DNA of 17,135 nucleotides from positions 1 to 17,135 of the forward strand of contig CAZFRR010000057.1 of the NCBI GenBank assembly GCA_964521405.1. Direction: 5' to 3'. Each line of letters opens with the position of its first letter. Within the stretch, counting starts at the first letter, position 1. Under the pieces are notes generated by a model, which saw only the letters and a list, made by a program, of their open reading frames with translations, was not told the origin of the DNA and did not search any database. Below are positions 7,062 through 13,703 of this stretch, piece after piece. This stretch comes from SG8-41 sp964521405. Its GTDB lineage: Bacteria > Pseudomonadota > Gammaproteobacteria > Burkholderiales > SG8-41. The translations under genes were made by a program, and so were the position numbers.

Positions 7062-7117
7062 CCGCGTGTTGAACGGCGACATTATCGTCCGCTCGAACAC
7101 GCGGAGTTAAACCGGCG
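7062..7117 (+). repeat. Family E hairpin repeat, copy 2
   Basis: Nearly identical to 1492-1547: arms CCGCGTGTTGAACGG (7062-7076) and CCGCTCGAACACGCGG (7089-7104), then AGTTAAACCGGCG. The inter-arm loop differs in a few bases. Compared with copy 1, about 30 extra bases, including the TTCG hairpin at 7126-7144, separate it from the shared GCGTCCGGATTT word. Confidence 0.8.
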
Positions 7118-7170
7118 ATTGGAGAACGGGGCTTCGGCTCCCGTACCCTGGGCGTCCGGATTTGACATTA

Positions 7171-7254
7171 CTTGGCGGCCTTGGCGTCCCCGGATCGAGT
7201 CCGGGGCAAGCTTGGCGGTTCGATTGCCGTGTTCCTGCTTTTCCCGGCGGTTCA
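7171..7254 (-). repeat. Family C repeat units ending on a stop codon
   Basis: Plus-strand units CTTGGCGGCCTTGGCGTCC (7171-7189), CTTGGCGGTTCGATTG (7211-7226) and CGGCGGTTCA (7245-7254). On the minus strand the last unit begins TGAACCGCC, and that TGA (7252-7254) is the stop codon of the isocitrate lyase/PEP mutase family gene. Confidence 0.75.
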
Positions 7255-8130
7255 GCCTTTCCCCTTGATGCCGAGAAAATCCTTCTGCCACTTCTTGTAC
7301 GATTCGCCGCTCACGAGCTTTTCCATCTCCGCCGCCGTAGCGAGCTTGTCCTTCAGGTCCGCCGCCGCGCCGCCATTGAAGAAATGGGAATAAATTTCCT
7401 TCAACGCCTTCACCGCCGCCGGGATCGGCTGATGCCCCTGCAACATCACGCGCGCACCGGCCGTCGCAAAGTCTTCGCGCCTGAGCGAAGCTGGCGCGCC
7501 CCCGACCATGACGGGGAGCTTCGCCGCTTCGTGCACGGCTCGCACCTGGTCCACCGACTCCACGCCGACCACGAATATCGCGTCCACACCGCACGCCGCG
7601 AACGCCCTGGCCCGTTTCACCGTGCCCTCGGTGCCTTCCACCTTCAGCGCGGCCGTGCGGCCGAGGATGACGGTCGCGGGATCGCGGCGTGCCGCAACCG
7701 CAGCCTTCAACTTGCCGACCATCTCCTCGAGCGAGATCAGCTCATCGGCGCCTTCCGTCTGCCCGAAGCGGGTCGGCAGCACCGTATCCTCGATGCTCAT
7801 GCCCGACACCCCCGCGTGCTCGAGCTCGACCACCGTGCGCATGACGTTCAACGCATTGCCGTAGCCGTGATCGGCGTCCACGATCAGCGAGAGATTGGAC
7901 GCGCGCATGATGCGCCGGACCTGGTCCGCGAATTCGGTAAGCGTCAGGACGATGAGGTCGGGCGCCGCGAGCGTCGTGTTCGATGCGACCGACCCGGCCA
8001 GCATGCCGAGCTCGTAGCCGACCGATTCCGCCACGCGCGCGGACAGGGGATCGTAAACGCTCGCCGGGGACAGGCACTTCGTCCCGGCGAATATTGCGCG
8101 CAGGCGCTGGCGTTGCTCAGTGTGATTCAT
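7252..8130 (-). CDS. Isocitrate lyase/PEP mutase family protein, oxaloacetate decarboxylase-like
   Basis: A 292-residue TIM-barrel enzyme of the isocitrate lyase/PEP mutase superfamily. The metal/substrate segment DADHGYGNALNV is at 85-96 and SIEDTVLP at 112-119. The loop that in true lyases carries the catalytic Cys (K-K/R-C-G-H) reads LPTRFGQ (118-124), so isocitrate or 2-methylisocitrate lyase activity is unlikely. The overall pattern (SVYDPLSARVAE, GSVASNTTLAAPD, QGHQPIPAAVKA with His233) closely resembles the Pseudomonas PA4872-type oxaloacetate decarboxylase as I recall it. The ATG at 8128-8130 has GGAGA about 5 nt upstream. The gene lies directly after prpD on the same strand, the place where prpB might be expected. 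The stop is supplied by a family C repeat. Confidence 0.85.
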   Translation of the reverse strand: MNHTEQRQRLRAIFAGTKCLSPASVYDPLSARVAESVGYELGMLAGSVASNTTLAAPDLIVLTLTEFADQVRRIMRASNLSLIVDADHGYGNALNVMRTVVELEHAGVSGMSIEDTVLPTRFGQTEGADELISLEEMVGKLKAAVAARRDPATVILGRTAALKVEGTEGTVKRARAFAACGVDAIFVVGVESVDQVRAVHEAAKLPVMVGGAPASLRREDFATAGARVMLQGHQPIPAAVKALKEIYSHFFNGGAAADLKDKLATAAEMEKLVSGESYKKWQKDFLGIKGKG

Positions 8131-8157
8131 CTCGTCTCCAATCTTGCCAAAACTAAT

Positions 8158-8252
8158 TCAGCCACAGAGATCACGGAGAACACAGAGGGTGGAAACCCAA
8201 ATCACCCTACCTGCTTGTTTTTCTCTGTGAACTCTGTGTCCTCTGTGGCAAA
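8158..8252. repeat. Family A palindrome with 9-nt arm units (CACAGAGnn), copy 1
   Basis: The left arm (8158-8189) starts TTCAGCCACAGAG and continues in 9-nt CACAGAGnn-like units. The right arm (8217-8252), reverse-complemented, reads GCCACAGAG, GACACAGAG, TTCACAGAG. The unique loop (8190-8216) includes a small GGTG/CACC pair. It nearly fills the prpD to PEP mutase family gap: 5 nt from one stop and 27 nt from the next start. Copy 2 is at 15887-16022. Confidence 0.88.
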
Positions 8253-8257
8253 CGCTT

Positions 8258-9697
8258 TTACAGCGCCAGCAGATCCATGAACTCATTCACCGGCATCGCC
8301 TCCAGCCGCTTGCGGTCGAGACAGGCGTTGACGATCGCGTCGCGCCGCTTCGCGGCGAACACGCGCCCGACCGCGCCTTCGAACTTGCTGATCAGCACCG
8401 GCATGCCCTCCTCGCGGCGCTTGCGATGCCCCAGCGGATACAGCACCTCCGAGAGCGGGGTCTTGGTGCCGTCCTTGAAAAACACCTCGATCGAGTTGGC
8501 GTTGGTGCGCTTCTTCGGATCGTGATATTCCCGCTCGTACTGCTTCGATTCGGCAAGATGCATCTTGGCGCGCAGCCTGTCGATGCGCGGATCGGCCGCG
8601 ATGTGATCGTAATAATGCTCGGCGGTCATGGTGCCGAAGATCATGCCGATCGCCATCATGTACTGCATGCAGTGATCGCGGTCGGCAAAGTTGTGCAGCG
8701 GGCCGCTCTTGTCGAGGATCACCATCGTCGAGTTGTGGGCCCGCACTTCAACGCGCTTGATGTCGTCCAGCCGGTCCTTCACCAGCGGGTGCAGCTGGAT
8801 CGCCGCTTCCACGCCGGTCTGGCCGTGGAACGCCGTGGGATAGGGAATCTTGAAGAGCGTGTTCTCCATGACATAGGAGCCGAATGGACGCTGGAACCGG
8901 AACGGCTTGTCCTCGAACAGCACATGGTAGAAACCCCAGGTCTTCGCCGTCAGCGCGGAGGGGCAGCCGATCTCCCCTCGCATCGCCATCAGCGCGAGCC
9001 GCACGCCGCGGCTCGCGGCATCGCCCGCCGCCCACGATTTGCGCGGCCCGGTGTTGGGCTTTCTGCGGAAGGTCGCAAGCGAGTGCCCGTCCACCCATGC
9101 CTGCGACAGCGCGTTGACGATCTCCTCATGCGTGCCGCCGAGGAGCCTGGTCACGACCGGCGCGATGGCGATCTTCACCAGCATGGTGTGGTCGAGCCCG
9201 GCCGCGGAAAAGCCGTTCTCCAGCGCGAGCCCGCCCATGATCTCGTAGGACTTGACCGCCGACTCGAGCACGTCGCGGATGAAAAGCGGCTGCTTCCTTT
9301 CCGCCACGCGCGTGCGGGACAGCCAGTCCGCCACCGCCAGGATGCCGGAAAAGGTGTCGGAAGGATGGATCACGGTCGCGCCGTAGAACGCGTCGTTCCA
9401 GTCGAGCCAGCGATTGAGCGCGCCGATATTGAACGTGGCGCGCTCCGGATCGAGCACGTAGGGCGTGCCCGGCACGCGGGCGCCATGGGGAACGACCGTG
9501 CCTGCAACGACGGGGCCCAGCAGGCTCACGCACCCGGGATACGACAGCGCCTCCAGGCCGCAGCCGAGAGTATCGATCAGCGCCAGCCTCGCGGTTTCCA
9601 GCGCGAGCTCGCTCTTGACCTGGTAGCGTTCGACGTAATCGGTGAGTTGGACGAGAACTTTGTCGGGATTGGGGCGGGTGTTGGTGGGCTGGCTCAT
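8258..9697 (-). CDS. prpD: 2-methylcitrate dehydratase PrpD (MmgE/PrpD family)
   Basis: A 479-residue cytoplasmic protein of the MmgE/PrpD family. PrpD dehydrates 2-methylcitrate to 2-methyl-cis-aconitate in propionyl-CoA oxidation. It looks like the E. coli PrpD lineage across its length: LIDTLGCGLEALSYPGC (40-56), RVPGTPYVLDPERATFNIGA, NRWLDWNDAF, HPSDTFSGILAVADWLSR, NTGPRKSWAAGDAASR, CPSALTAKTWGFY, FRFQRPFGSYVMEN, DRDHCMQYM and a C-terminal LEAMPVNEFMDL. Length fits the family (about 480). The ATG at 9695-9697 is chosen because homology begins there; an upstream ATG at 9796 adds 33 unrelated residues and overlaps the likely promoter. No strong ribosome binding site is seen. No prpB or prpC lies nearby, and the next gene is a different member of the PrpB superfamily. 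Confidence 0.93.
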   Translation of the reverse strand: MSQPTNTRPNPDKVLVQLTDYVERYQVKSELALETARLALIDTLGCGLEALSYPGCVSLLGPVVAGTVVPHGARVPGTPYVLDPERATFNIGALNRWLDWNDAFYGATVIHPSDTFSGILAVADWLSRTRVAERKQPLFIRDVLESAVKSYEIMGGLALENGFSAAGLDHTMLVKIAIAPVVTRLLGGTHEEIVNALSQAWVDGHSLATFRRKPNTGPRKSWAAGDAASRGVRLALMAMRGEIGCPSALTAKTWGFYHVLFEDKPFRFQRPFGSYVMENTLFKIPYPTAFHGQTGVEAAIQLHPLVKDRLDDIKRVEVRAHNSTMVILDKSGPLHNFADRDHCMQYMMAIGMIFGTMTAEHYYDHIAADPRIDRLRAKMHLAESKQYEREYHDPKKRTNANSIEVFFKDGTKTPLSEVLYPLGHRKRREEGMPVLISKFEGAVGRVFAAKRRDAIVNACLDRKRLEAMPVNEFMDLLAL

Positions 9698-9724
9698 GGT
9701 GTCGGGGACGGTTAAGGAAGCGGA

Positions 9725-9753
9725 AGTATAGGACAAATCGCGCTCCCCAATCG
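9725..9753 (-). promoter_or_regulatory. Candidate sigma-70 promoter for prpD
   Basis: On the minus strand TATACT (9725-9730) is a good -10 box. CGATTG (9748-9753), a weak -35, lies 17 nt upstream. Transcription would start near 9718, giving a leader of about 20 nt before the prpD ATG. This also supports the shorter prpD start. Confidence 0.4.
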
Positions 9754-9794
9754 GCCGTGGTCCAGCATCGGGTCCGGTGTAAAATCGGCGCGTC

Positions 9795-9905
9795 ATGAAG
9801 CAGGAAGACGTGATCAGCCGCGAGGAACTGGCCGCCCTTACCCATGGCTACGCGCGGGTGGCGGGTTACGACAAAAAATCGCTGGCGAAGAAAGCAGAGG
9901 CATAA
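9795..9905 (+). CDS. Possible small protein (36 residues) upstream of gentisate dioxygenase
   Basis: An ATG-initiated frame of 36 codons ends in TAA, followed directly by TAG, 11 nt before the gentisate dioxygenase ATG. The peptide is hydrophilic and charged: it begins MKQEDVISREELAALTHGYA and ends in a lysine-rich SLAKKAEA, so it is predicted soluble and partly helical. I do not recognise it. No Shine-Dalgarno sequence is seen; TAAAAT at 9780-9785 could be a -10 box that would make the message almost leaderless. It could be a real small protein, a leader peptide coupled to the dioxygenase, or a remnant of a longer gene. Same-strand placement and GC-rich third positions are the only support. 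Confidence 0.35.
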   Translation: MKQEDVISREELAALTHGYARVAGYDKKSLAKKAEA

Positions 9906-9916
9906 TAGCCAAAGCC

Positions 9917-10963
9917 ATGTCCACCGCCCCCACGCAAACTCCCAAGCGACGCGAGTTCTACGACCGCCTCTCGCGGCACGACATGGCGCCGCTGTGGGAG
10001 GTGCTGGGCGCGCTGGTGCCGCCAACTCCCACCACGCCCTGCGTGCCGGCGCTGTGGAAGTACCGCGACGTGCGCTCGTTCATCTTGGAAGCGGGCGAGC
10101 TGATCTCGGCCGCGGAAGCCGAGAGGCGCGTGCTGGTGCTCGAGAACCCCGGCATGCGCGGCGCTTCGTCCATCACGCACACGCTCTACGCCGGGCTGCA
10201 GCTCATCCTGCCCGGCGAAGTCGCGCCGAGCCACCGGCACACGCAGTCCGCGCTGCGCTTCATCGTCGAAGGCACTGGCGCCTACACCGCCGTGGACGGC
10301 GAGCGCGTGACGATGCATCCGGGCGATTTCATCATCACGCCCTCCTGGACCTGGCACGATCACGGCAACCCGGGAGCCGAGCCCGTCGTGTGGCTGGATG
10401 GCCTCGACGTGCCGATGGTGGCGTACTTCGACGCAGGCTTCATGGAGCGTTACCCGGAGGCGATGCAACCCATCGCGCGGCCGGAAGGGGACTCCCAGGC
10501 GCGTTACGGCGCCAACATGCTGCCGCCCGATTACACGCCGCAATCGCTCACGACGCCGGTGTTCTGCTATCCCTATGCGCGCACGCGCGCAGCGCTCGAG
10601 CAGCTGCGCCGCGGCGGCGATGCGCACCCCTGCCACGGCCTCAAACTCCAGTACTCCAACCCCGCGACCGGCGGCTACCCGATGCCCACCATCGGCGCGT
10701 TCGTCCAGTGGCTACCCCGGGGTTTCGCCGGCAAGCCTTACCGCACGACCGACGGCACGGTGTATTGCGCGGTCGAGGGCCGCGGGCGCAGCCGCATCGA
10801 CGGCAAAGTGCTCGAATGGCAGGAACAGGACGTGTTCGTCGCGCCGTCGTGGAGCCGCGTGCAGCACGAGGCGGATGCCGATGCCGTGCTGTTCAGCTTC
10901 TCCGACCGGCCCGCCCAGAAGGCGCTCGGCCTGTGGCGCGAGCAAGTTCCATGTCCGGATTGA
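9917..10963 (+). CDS. Gentisate 1,2-dioxygenase (bicupin)
   Basis: A 348-residue bicupin that opens the ring of gentisate (2,5-dihydroxybenzoate) with O2 to maleylpyruvate, using Fe(II). The N-terminal cupin carries SHRHTQSALRFIVEG (105-119) with His106 and His108, and TPSWTWHDHGNPG (141-153) with His147: the expected two-plus-one histidine ligands of the catalytic iron. The second cupin (about 255-335, TTDGTVYCAVEGRGRSRIDG then VFVAPSW) lacks the first-cupin HxH pair, as is common in this family. Length matches known gentisate dioxygenases. The ATG at 9917 has only a weak purine stretch upstream, so coupling to the small ORF is possible. The following gene encodes an isomerase able to take the product onward. 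The TGA stop (10961-10963) belongs to a family C repeat word. Confidence 0.93.
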   Translation: MSTAPTQTPKRREFYDRLSRHDMAPLWEVLGALVPPTPTTPCVPALWKYRDVRSFILEAGELISAAEAERRVLVLENPGMRGASSITHTLYAGLQLILPGEVAPSHRHTQSALRFIVEGTGAYTAVDGERVTMHPGDFIITPSWTWHDHGNPGAEPVVWLDGLDVPMVAYFDAGFMERYPEAMQPIARPEGDSQARYGANMLPPDYTPQSLTTPVFCYPYARTRAALEQLRRGGDAHPCHGLKLQYSNPATGGYPMPTIGAFVQWLPRGFAGKPYRTTDGTVYCAVEGRGRSRIDGKVLEWQEQDVFVAPSWSRVQHEADADAVLFSFSDRPAQKALGLWREQVPCPD

Positions 10964-10985
10964 ACCGCCGAGGCGCTGAGAAAAA
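10961..10985 (+). repeat. Family C repeat unit overlapping the dioxygenase stop codon
   Basis: TGAACCGCCGAGGCGCTGAG (10961-10980) followed by an A-rich tail matches the minus-strand reading of family C units elsewhere in the window. Its first three bases are the stop codon of the gentisate dioxygenase gene, and its orientation follows that gene. Confidence 0.7.
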
Positions 10986-11012
10986 CAAAAGGCCGTAACG
11001 GAAAAACAACCC

Positions 11013-11040
11013 ATTCACGATTCACCATCCACTATTCACG
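11013..11040 (+). repeat. Heptamer array (ATTCACG type), family D-like
   Basis: Four 7-nt units ATTCACG, ATTCACC, ATCCACT, ATTCACG in tandem end 3 nt before the TTG start of the isomerase gene. They resemble the ATTCATC units of family D but with CAC in place of CAT. No inverted arm is present. Confidence 0.7.
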
Positions 11041-11043
11041 CCT

Positions 11044-11688
11044 TTGAAGCTACATGGCTATTTCCGCAGCTCTGCCTCCTACCGCGTTCGCATCGCGCTG
11101 AATCTCAAGGGCCTTGTCTACGAGCAGGCGTCGGTGCATCTTTCGCGCAACGGCGGGGAGCAATTTGCACCGGCGTTCCGCAAGCTGAACCCGCAGGCGC
11201 TGGTGCCGGTGCTGGAAGATGGCGAGCGCCTGCTCACGCAATCGCTCGCCATTATCGAATTTCTCGAAGAAACCCATCCACAGCCGGCGTTGTTGCCTGC
11301 GACGCCGGTTGCGCGAGCACGGGTGCGGGCGCTCGCGCTGGCAATCGCGTGCGAAATCCACCCGCTGAACAACCTGAAAGTGCTGAATTACCTGACCGGC
11401 CCGATGGGCCTTAACAACGACACCCGGAATACCTGGTACCACCACTGGATCGCGGCAGGCCTGCAGGCGCTCGAGGCCCGGCTTGCCGCCGAGCGCGAGA
11501 CCGGGAACTTCTGCCATGGCGATGCGCCGGGACTCGCCGACTGCTGCCTCGTGCCGCAACTCGCCAACGCGCGCCGCTTCAAGTGCGACGTGGCGCCGTA
11601 CCCGACCCTGTTGGCAATCGAAAAGAACTGCCAGGCGCTCGAAGAGTTCCAGCGCGCCGCTCCCGACCGGCAGCCCGACGCGGAATGA
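11044..11688 (+). CDS. maiA: Maleylacetoacetate/maleylpyruvate isomerase (zeta-class glutathione transferase)
   Basis: A 214-residue zeta-class glutathione transferase. The N-terminal thioredoxin-like domain begins MKLHGYFRSSASYRVRIALN; the SSxxYRVR motif (9-16) supplies the catalytic Ser region. It is followed by NPQALVPVLEDG (49-60) and QSLAIIEFLEE (66-76), which bind glutathione. The helical C-terminal domain has HPLNNLKVLNYL and PGLADCCLVPQLANARRF. Such enzymes isomerise maleylacetoacetate or maleylpyruvate with glutathione. Next to gentisate dioxygenase, the maleylpyruvate to fumarylpyruvate step (as in NagL) is the likely role. The start is TTG at 11044, because the homologous N-terminus begins exactly there; no ATG, GTG or ribosome binding site precedes it, only a heptamer repeat. 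No fumarylpyruvate hydrolase gene is visible in the window. Confidence 0.9.
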   Translation: MKLHGYFRSSASYRVRIALNLKGLVYEQASVHLSRNGGEQFAPAFRKLNPQALVPVLEDGERLLTQSLAIIEFLEETHPQPALLPATPVARARVRALALAIACEIHPLNNLKVLNYLTGPMGLNNDTRNTWYHHWIAAGLQALEARLAAERETGNFCHGDAPGLADCCLVPQLANARRFKCDVAPYPTLLAIEKNCQALEEFQRAAPDRQPDAE

Positions 11689-11717
11689 ACGCGCCGCGTG
11701 CTGGCGCGCATTCATTC
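11683..11717. terminator. Hairpin between convergent genes, likely bidirectional terminator
   Basis: GAATGAACGCGCC (11683-11695) and GGCGCGCATTCATTC (11703-11717) form a long GC-cored stem with a 7-nt loop. It overlaps the maiA stop and sits 9 nt before the end of Bug receptor 3. The base is AT-rich on both sides, but no long T-run follows. Confidence 0.5.
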
Positions 11718-11725
11718 AGAGTTCA

Positions 11726-12694
11726 TTATTCCGCAGTAATGTTCCCCGCCTTGATGATCCTGGCGTACTTGGCGACTTCGCGCTGAAAGTAAGCAGCAAG
11801 TTCCTCCGGCGTGCTGCCGACCGGGTCGCCGCCCTCCTTGACGATGAAATCCCGGAGATCAGGCGCCTTCAACGCCTTGACGATCTCGGCGTTCAGCTTG
11901 GCAACGATGTCCTTTGGCGTGCCCGCCGGCAGAAACATGGCGTACCAGTTGTCCGACTCGAAGCCGGGATAGATGGACAACATGGTCGGCAGGTTCGGGA
12001 ACGCGCCCGACTTCTTGGCGGTGGTCACGGCCAGTGCCCGCACCTTGCCCTGGTCGATGAACGCCTTGGCGGCGAGCGCGGTGGCGAATTGGAAATCCAC
12101 TTCGCCCGAAACCATCGCGGTCATCGCCGGACCGCCGCCCTTGTACGCAATATGCTCGAGCTTCGCCCCGGCGAACTGCTTGAGCATCTCGAGCGAGAGG
12201 TGACTGGTGGTGCCGGCGCCGTTGGAGGCGCCGTTCAGGCCGTCCTGCCGGCGCTTGGTCAGCGCCACCAGTTCCTGCGCCGATTTCACCGGCACGCTGG
12301 GATGCACCACCAGCACCAGCGGCACCGAGGAAATCCAGCTGACCGGCTGCAGGTCCTTGACCGGGTCGAACACGATCTTCTTGTAGAGGCTCACGTTGAC
12401 CGAGAGCGACGCCGTGGTGAACAGGATGTTGTAGCCGTCGGGTGGAGACCTGGCGATCAACTCGGCCCCGATCAGCCCGCTCGCGCCGGCGCGGTTCTCG
12501 AGGACAAAAGTCTGGCCCATGCTGTCGTAGAATTTTCTGCTGAGCAGTCGGCCCTGGATGTCGGTGCCGCCGCCCGGGCCGAACGGCACGATGATGCGCA
12601 CGGTCTTCGCCGGCCACGCCTGGGCGAATGTCCCGCCCGCGAGCGCCATGCCCGCCGCGACCGCGGCGAGCTGCAGACATCTCCTTCCGCTCAC
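11726..12694 (-). CDS. Bug/TctC family tripartite tricarboxylate transporter substrate-binding protein (receptor 3)
   Basis: A 322-residue periplasmic receptor of the Bug/TctC family. A signal peptide with a twin-Arg-like start (SGRRCLQLAAVAAGMALAGG) ends near FAQA (23-26), followed by WPAKTVRIIVPFGPGGGTD with the ligand-loop Asp45. Family motifs ENRAGASGLIGAE, SPPDGYN, HIAYKGGGPAMTAM and GSTPEELAAYFQREVAKYARI are present. The start is GTG at 12692-12694, with a strong GAGGAGAG four to five nt upstream. It lies 49 nt after the alpha/beta hydrolase gene on the same strand and may be co-transcribed with it, which would suggest uptake of the hydrolase substrate or product. That is inference. It is closer to receptor 1 than to receptor 2. 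Confidence 0.94.
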   Translation of the reverse strand: MSGRRCLQLAAVAAGMALAGGTFAQAWPAKTVRIIVPFGPGGGTDIQGRLLSRKFYDSMGQTFVLENRAGASGLIGAELIARSPPDGYNILFTTASLSVNVSLYKKIVFDPVKDLQPVSWISSVPLVLVVHPSVPVKSAQELVALTKRRQDGLNGASNGAGTTSHLSLEMLKQFAGAKLEHIAYKGGGPAMTAMVSGEVDFQFATALAAKAFIDQGKVRALAVTTAKKSGAFPNLPTMLSIYPGFESDNWYAMFLPAGTPKDIVAKLNAEIVKALKAPDLRDFIVKEGGDPVGSTPEELAAYFQREVAKYARIIKAGNITAE

Positions 12695-12743
12695 GGCACT
12701 CTCCTCATCTGATTGCCTAAATTGTTGAGTAGCGCCCGCAATA

Positions 12744-13670
12744 TCAGCCCTTGTAGATCGGCTCGGGCTGGGTGAAGAACGAATGCAGGATGTGGTACAC
12801 CAGCAGGTAGTTGATCTGCTGGAAGCTGGCGTGCGAAATGCCCGACATCACGGCGAACTGCTTGTCCGGGTTGGGCAAACGCTTGAAGAACTCGGTCAAA
12901 TCGTCGAAGCCGGCGATGCCGTCGAACTGGCCGCGCATGATGATTGTCGGCGCCGTGATCTTCGCGGGATCCACCACCGGCAGCTTCGAGCACATGTCCA
13001 CGTAGGTACCGGTGGGCACCGAGTCATCGAGCGCCAGCACCTGGTCGGCGAAGGCCTCGATCACCCGGTCCTCGGCGCAACCGGGGTGATCGCGGCTGAA
13101 GATGCTGCGCATGAACGCGCGGTCCATCGGCCGGCGCTTCATCTTCAGGAATTCGGGCAGCTTCTTGCGCCGCTCCTCCAGCGTGGGGCTGCCCTCGCCG
13201 GTCCAGACGAAGGCGTCGAGCGCGAGGCGCTGCACCCGCCCGGGGAAGCGTTGCGCGAATAGCGCCGCACGCAAGGCACCGGAGGAAATGCCGTAGGTGA
13301 GAAACTGCTGGGTGCCGCGCGCCTTCATGATGTAATCGGTCGCCGCGGCAAGATCGTCGACGCCGTTGGCGATGTCGCAGTTGATATCGCGCTTCTTGTC
13401 CGAGCGGCCGTAGCCCTCCAGGTCCACGCACCAGGTGTCGAAGCCGCGCTCGACGAAGTAATCCATCGCGGACGAATACGGGCGCCCCGTCATCTGGAGG
13501 TCGAAAGTGGGCTGCGATGCCATCGAGGAGCCGTGTACGAACAGCACCGTTCCCTCATTTTTCACAGCGGGCTTGGCGGCGCGCTTTTCCCACAGGAAAA
13601 GTTTGACCTCGCCCTTATTCGTCCAGTGCTCCTGACCGGTGATTTTCGCTGCGGCTTTCGGCTGATCCAA
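12744..13670 (-). CDS. Alpha/beta hydrolase
   Basis: A 308-residue alpha/beta hydrolase without a signal peptide, so probably cytoplasmic. The oxyanion-hole segment VLFVHGSSM is at 42-50, strand 4 with VDLEGYGRSD at 82-91, the nucleophile elbow YGISSG at 126-131 (Ser129), the acid probably Asp250 in MRGQFDGIAG, and the base His280 in GISHASF. All three triad positions look intact. The region around 155-200 forms a charged lid (EERRKKLPEFLKMKRRPMD). Substrates of this broad fold (esters, lactones, C-C bonds) cannot be told from sequence. The start is TTG at 13668-13670 with GAGG 5 nt upstream; no ATG or GTG lies closer. Upstream is the F heptamer tract; 49 nt downstream is Bug receptor 3, possibly in one operon. 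Confidence 0.85.
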   Translation of the reverse strand: MDQPKAAAKITGQEHWTNKGEVKLFLWEKRAAKPAVKNEGTVLFVHGSSMASQPTFDLQMTGRPYSSAMDYFVERGFDTWCVDLEGYGRSDKKRDINCDIANGVDDLAAATDYIMKARGTQQFLTYGISSGALRAALFAQRFPGRVQRLALDAFVWTGEGSPTLEERRKKLPEFLKMKRRPMDRAFMRSIFSRDHPGCAEDRVIEAFADQVLALDDSVPTGTYVDMCSKLPVVDPAKITAPTIIMRGQFDGIAGFDDLTEFFKRLPNPDKQFAVMSGISHASFQQINYLLVYHILHSFFTQPEPIYKG

Positions 13671-13703
13671 GATGGCCTCGTCGGTGAGTCGAAGGGAAAC
13701 TGG

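Larger units (their letters stand above)
6914..7251. repeat. 338-nt non-coding gap built from repeats D, E and C
   Basis: No credible gene lies here. From left to right it holds about 90 nt of ordinary leader for the CMD-like gene, a single D arm (7005-7042), the E hairpin (7062-7117), an extra 19-nt hairpin with a TTCG loop (7126-7144) and family C units (7171-7254). Short open frames through the E repeat give similar peptides here and at 1468-1662 only because the DNA is repeated. Confidence 0.75.

Noticed and set aside
7252..8130. prpB (2-methylisocitrate lyase)
   Set aside because: Position next to prpD invites it, but the catalytic K-K/R-C-G-H loop is replaced by LPTRFGQ.
8426..9715. 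Long plus-strand open frame of 429 codons opposite prpD
   Set aside because: Shadow frame: prpD on the minus strand matches its family over its whole length, and this peptide has no recognisable motif.
9698..9796. Longer N-terminus for PrpD starting at 9796
   Set aside because: The extra 33 residues show no family match, overlap the small ORF start, and cover the TATACT promoter candidate.
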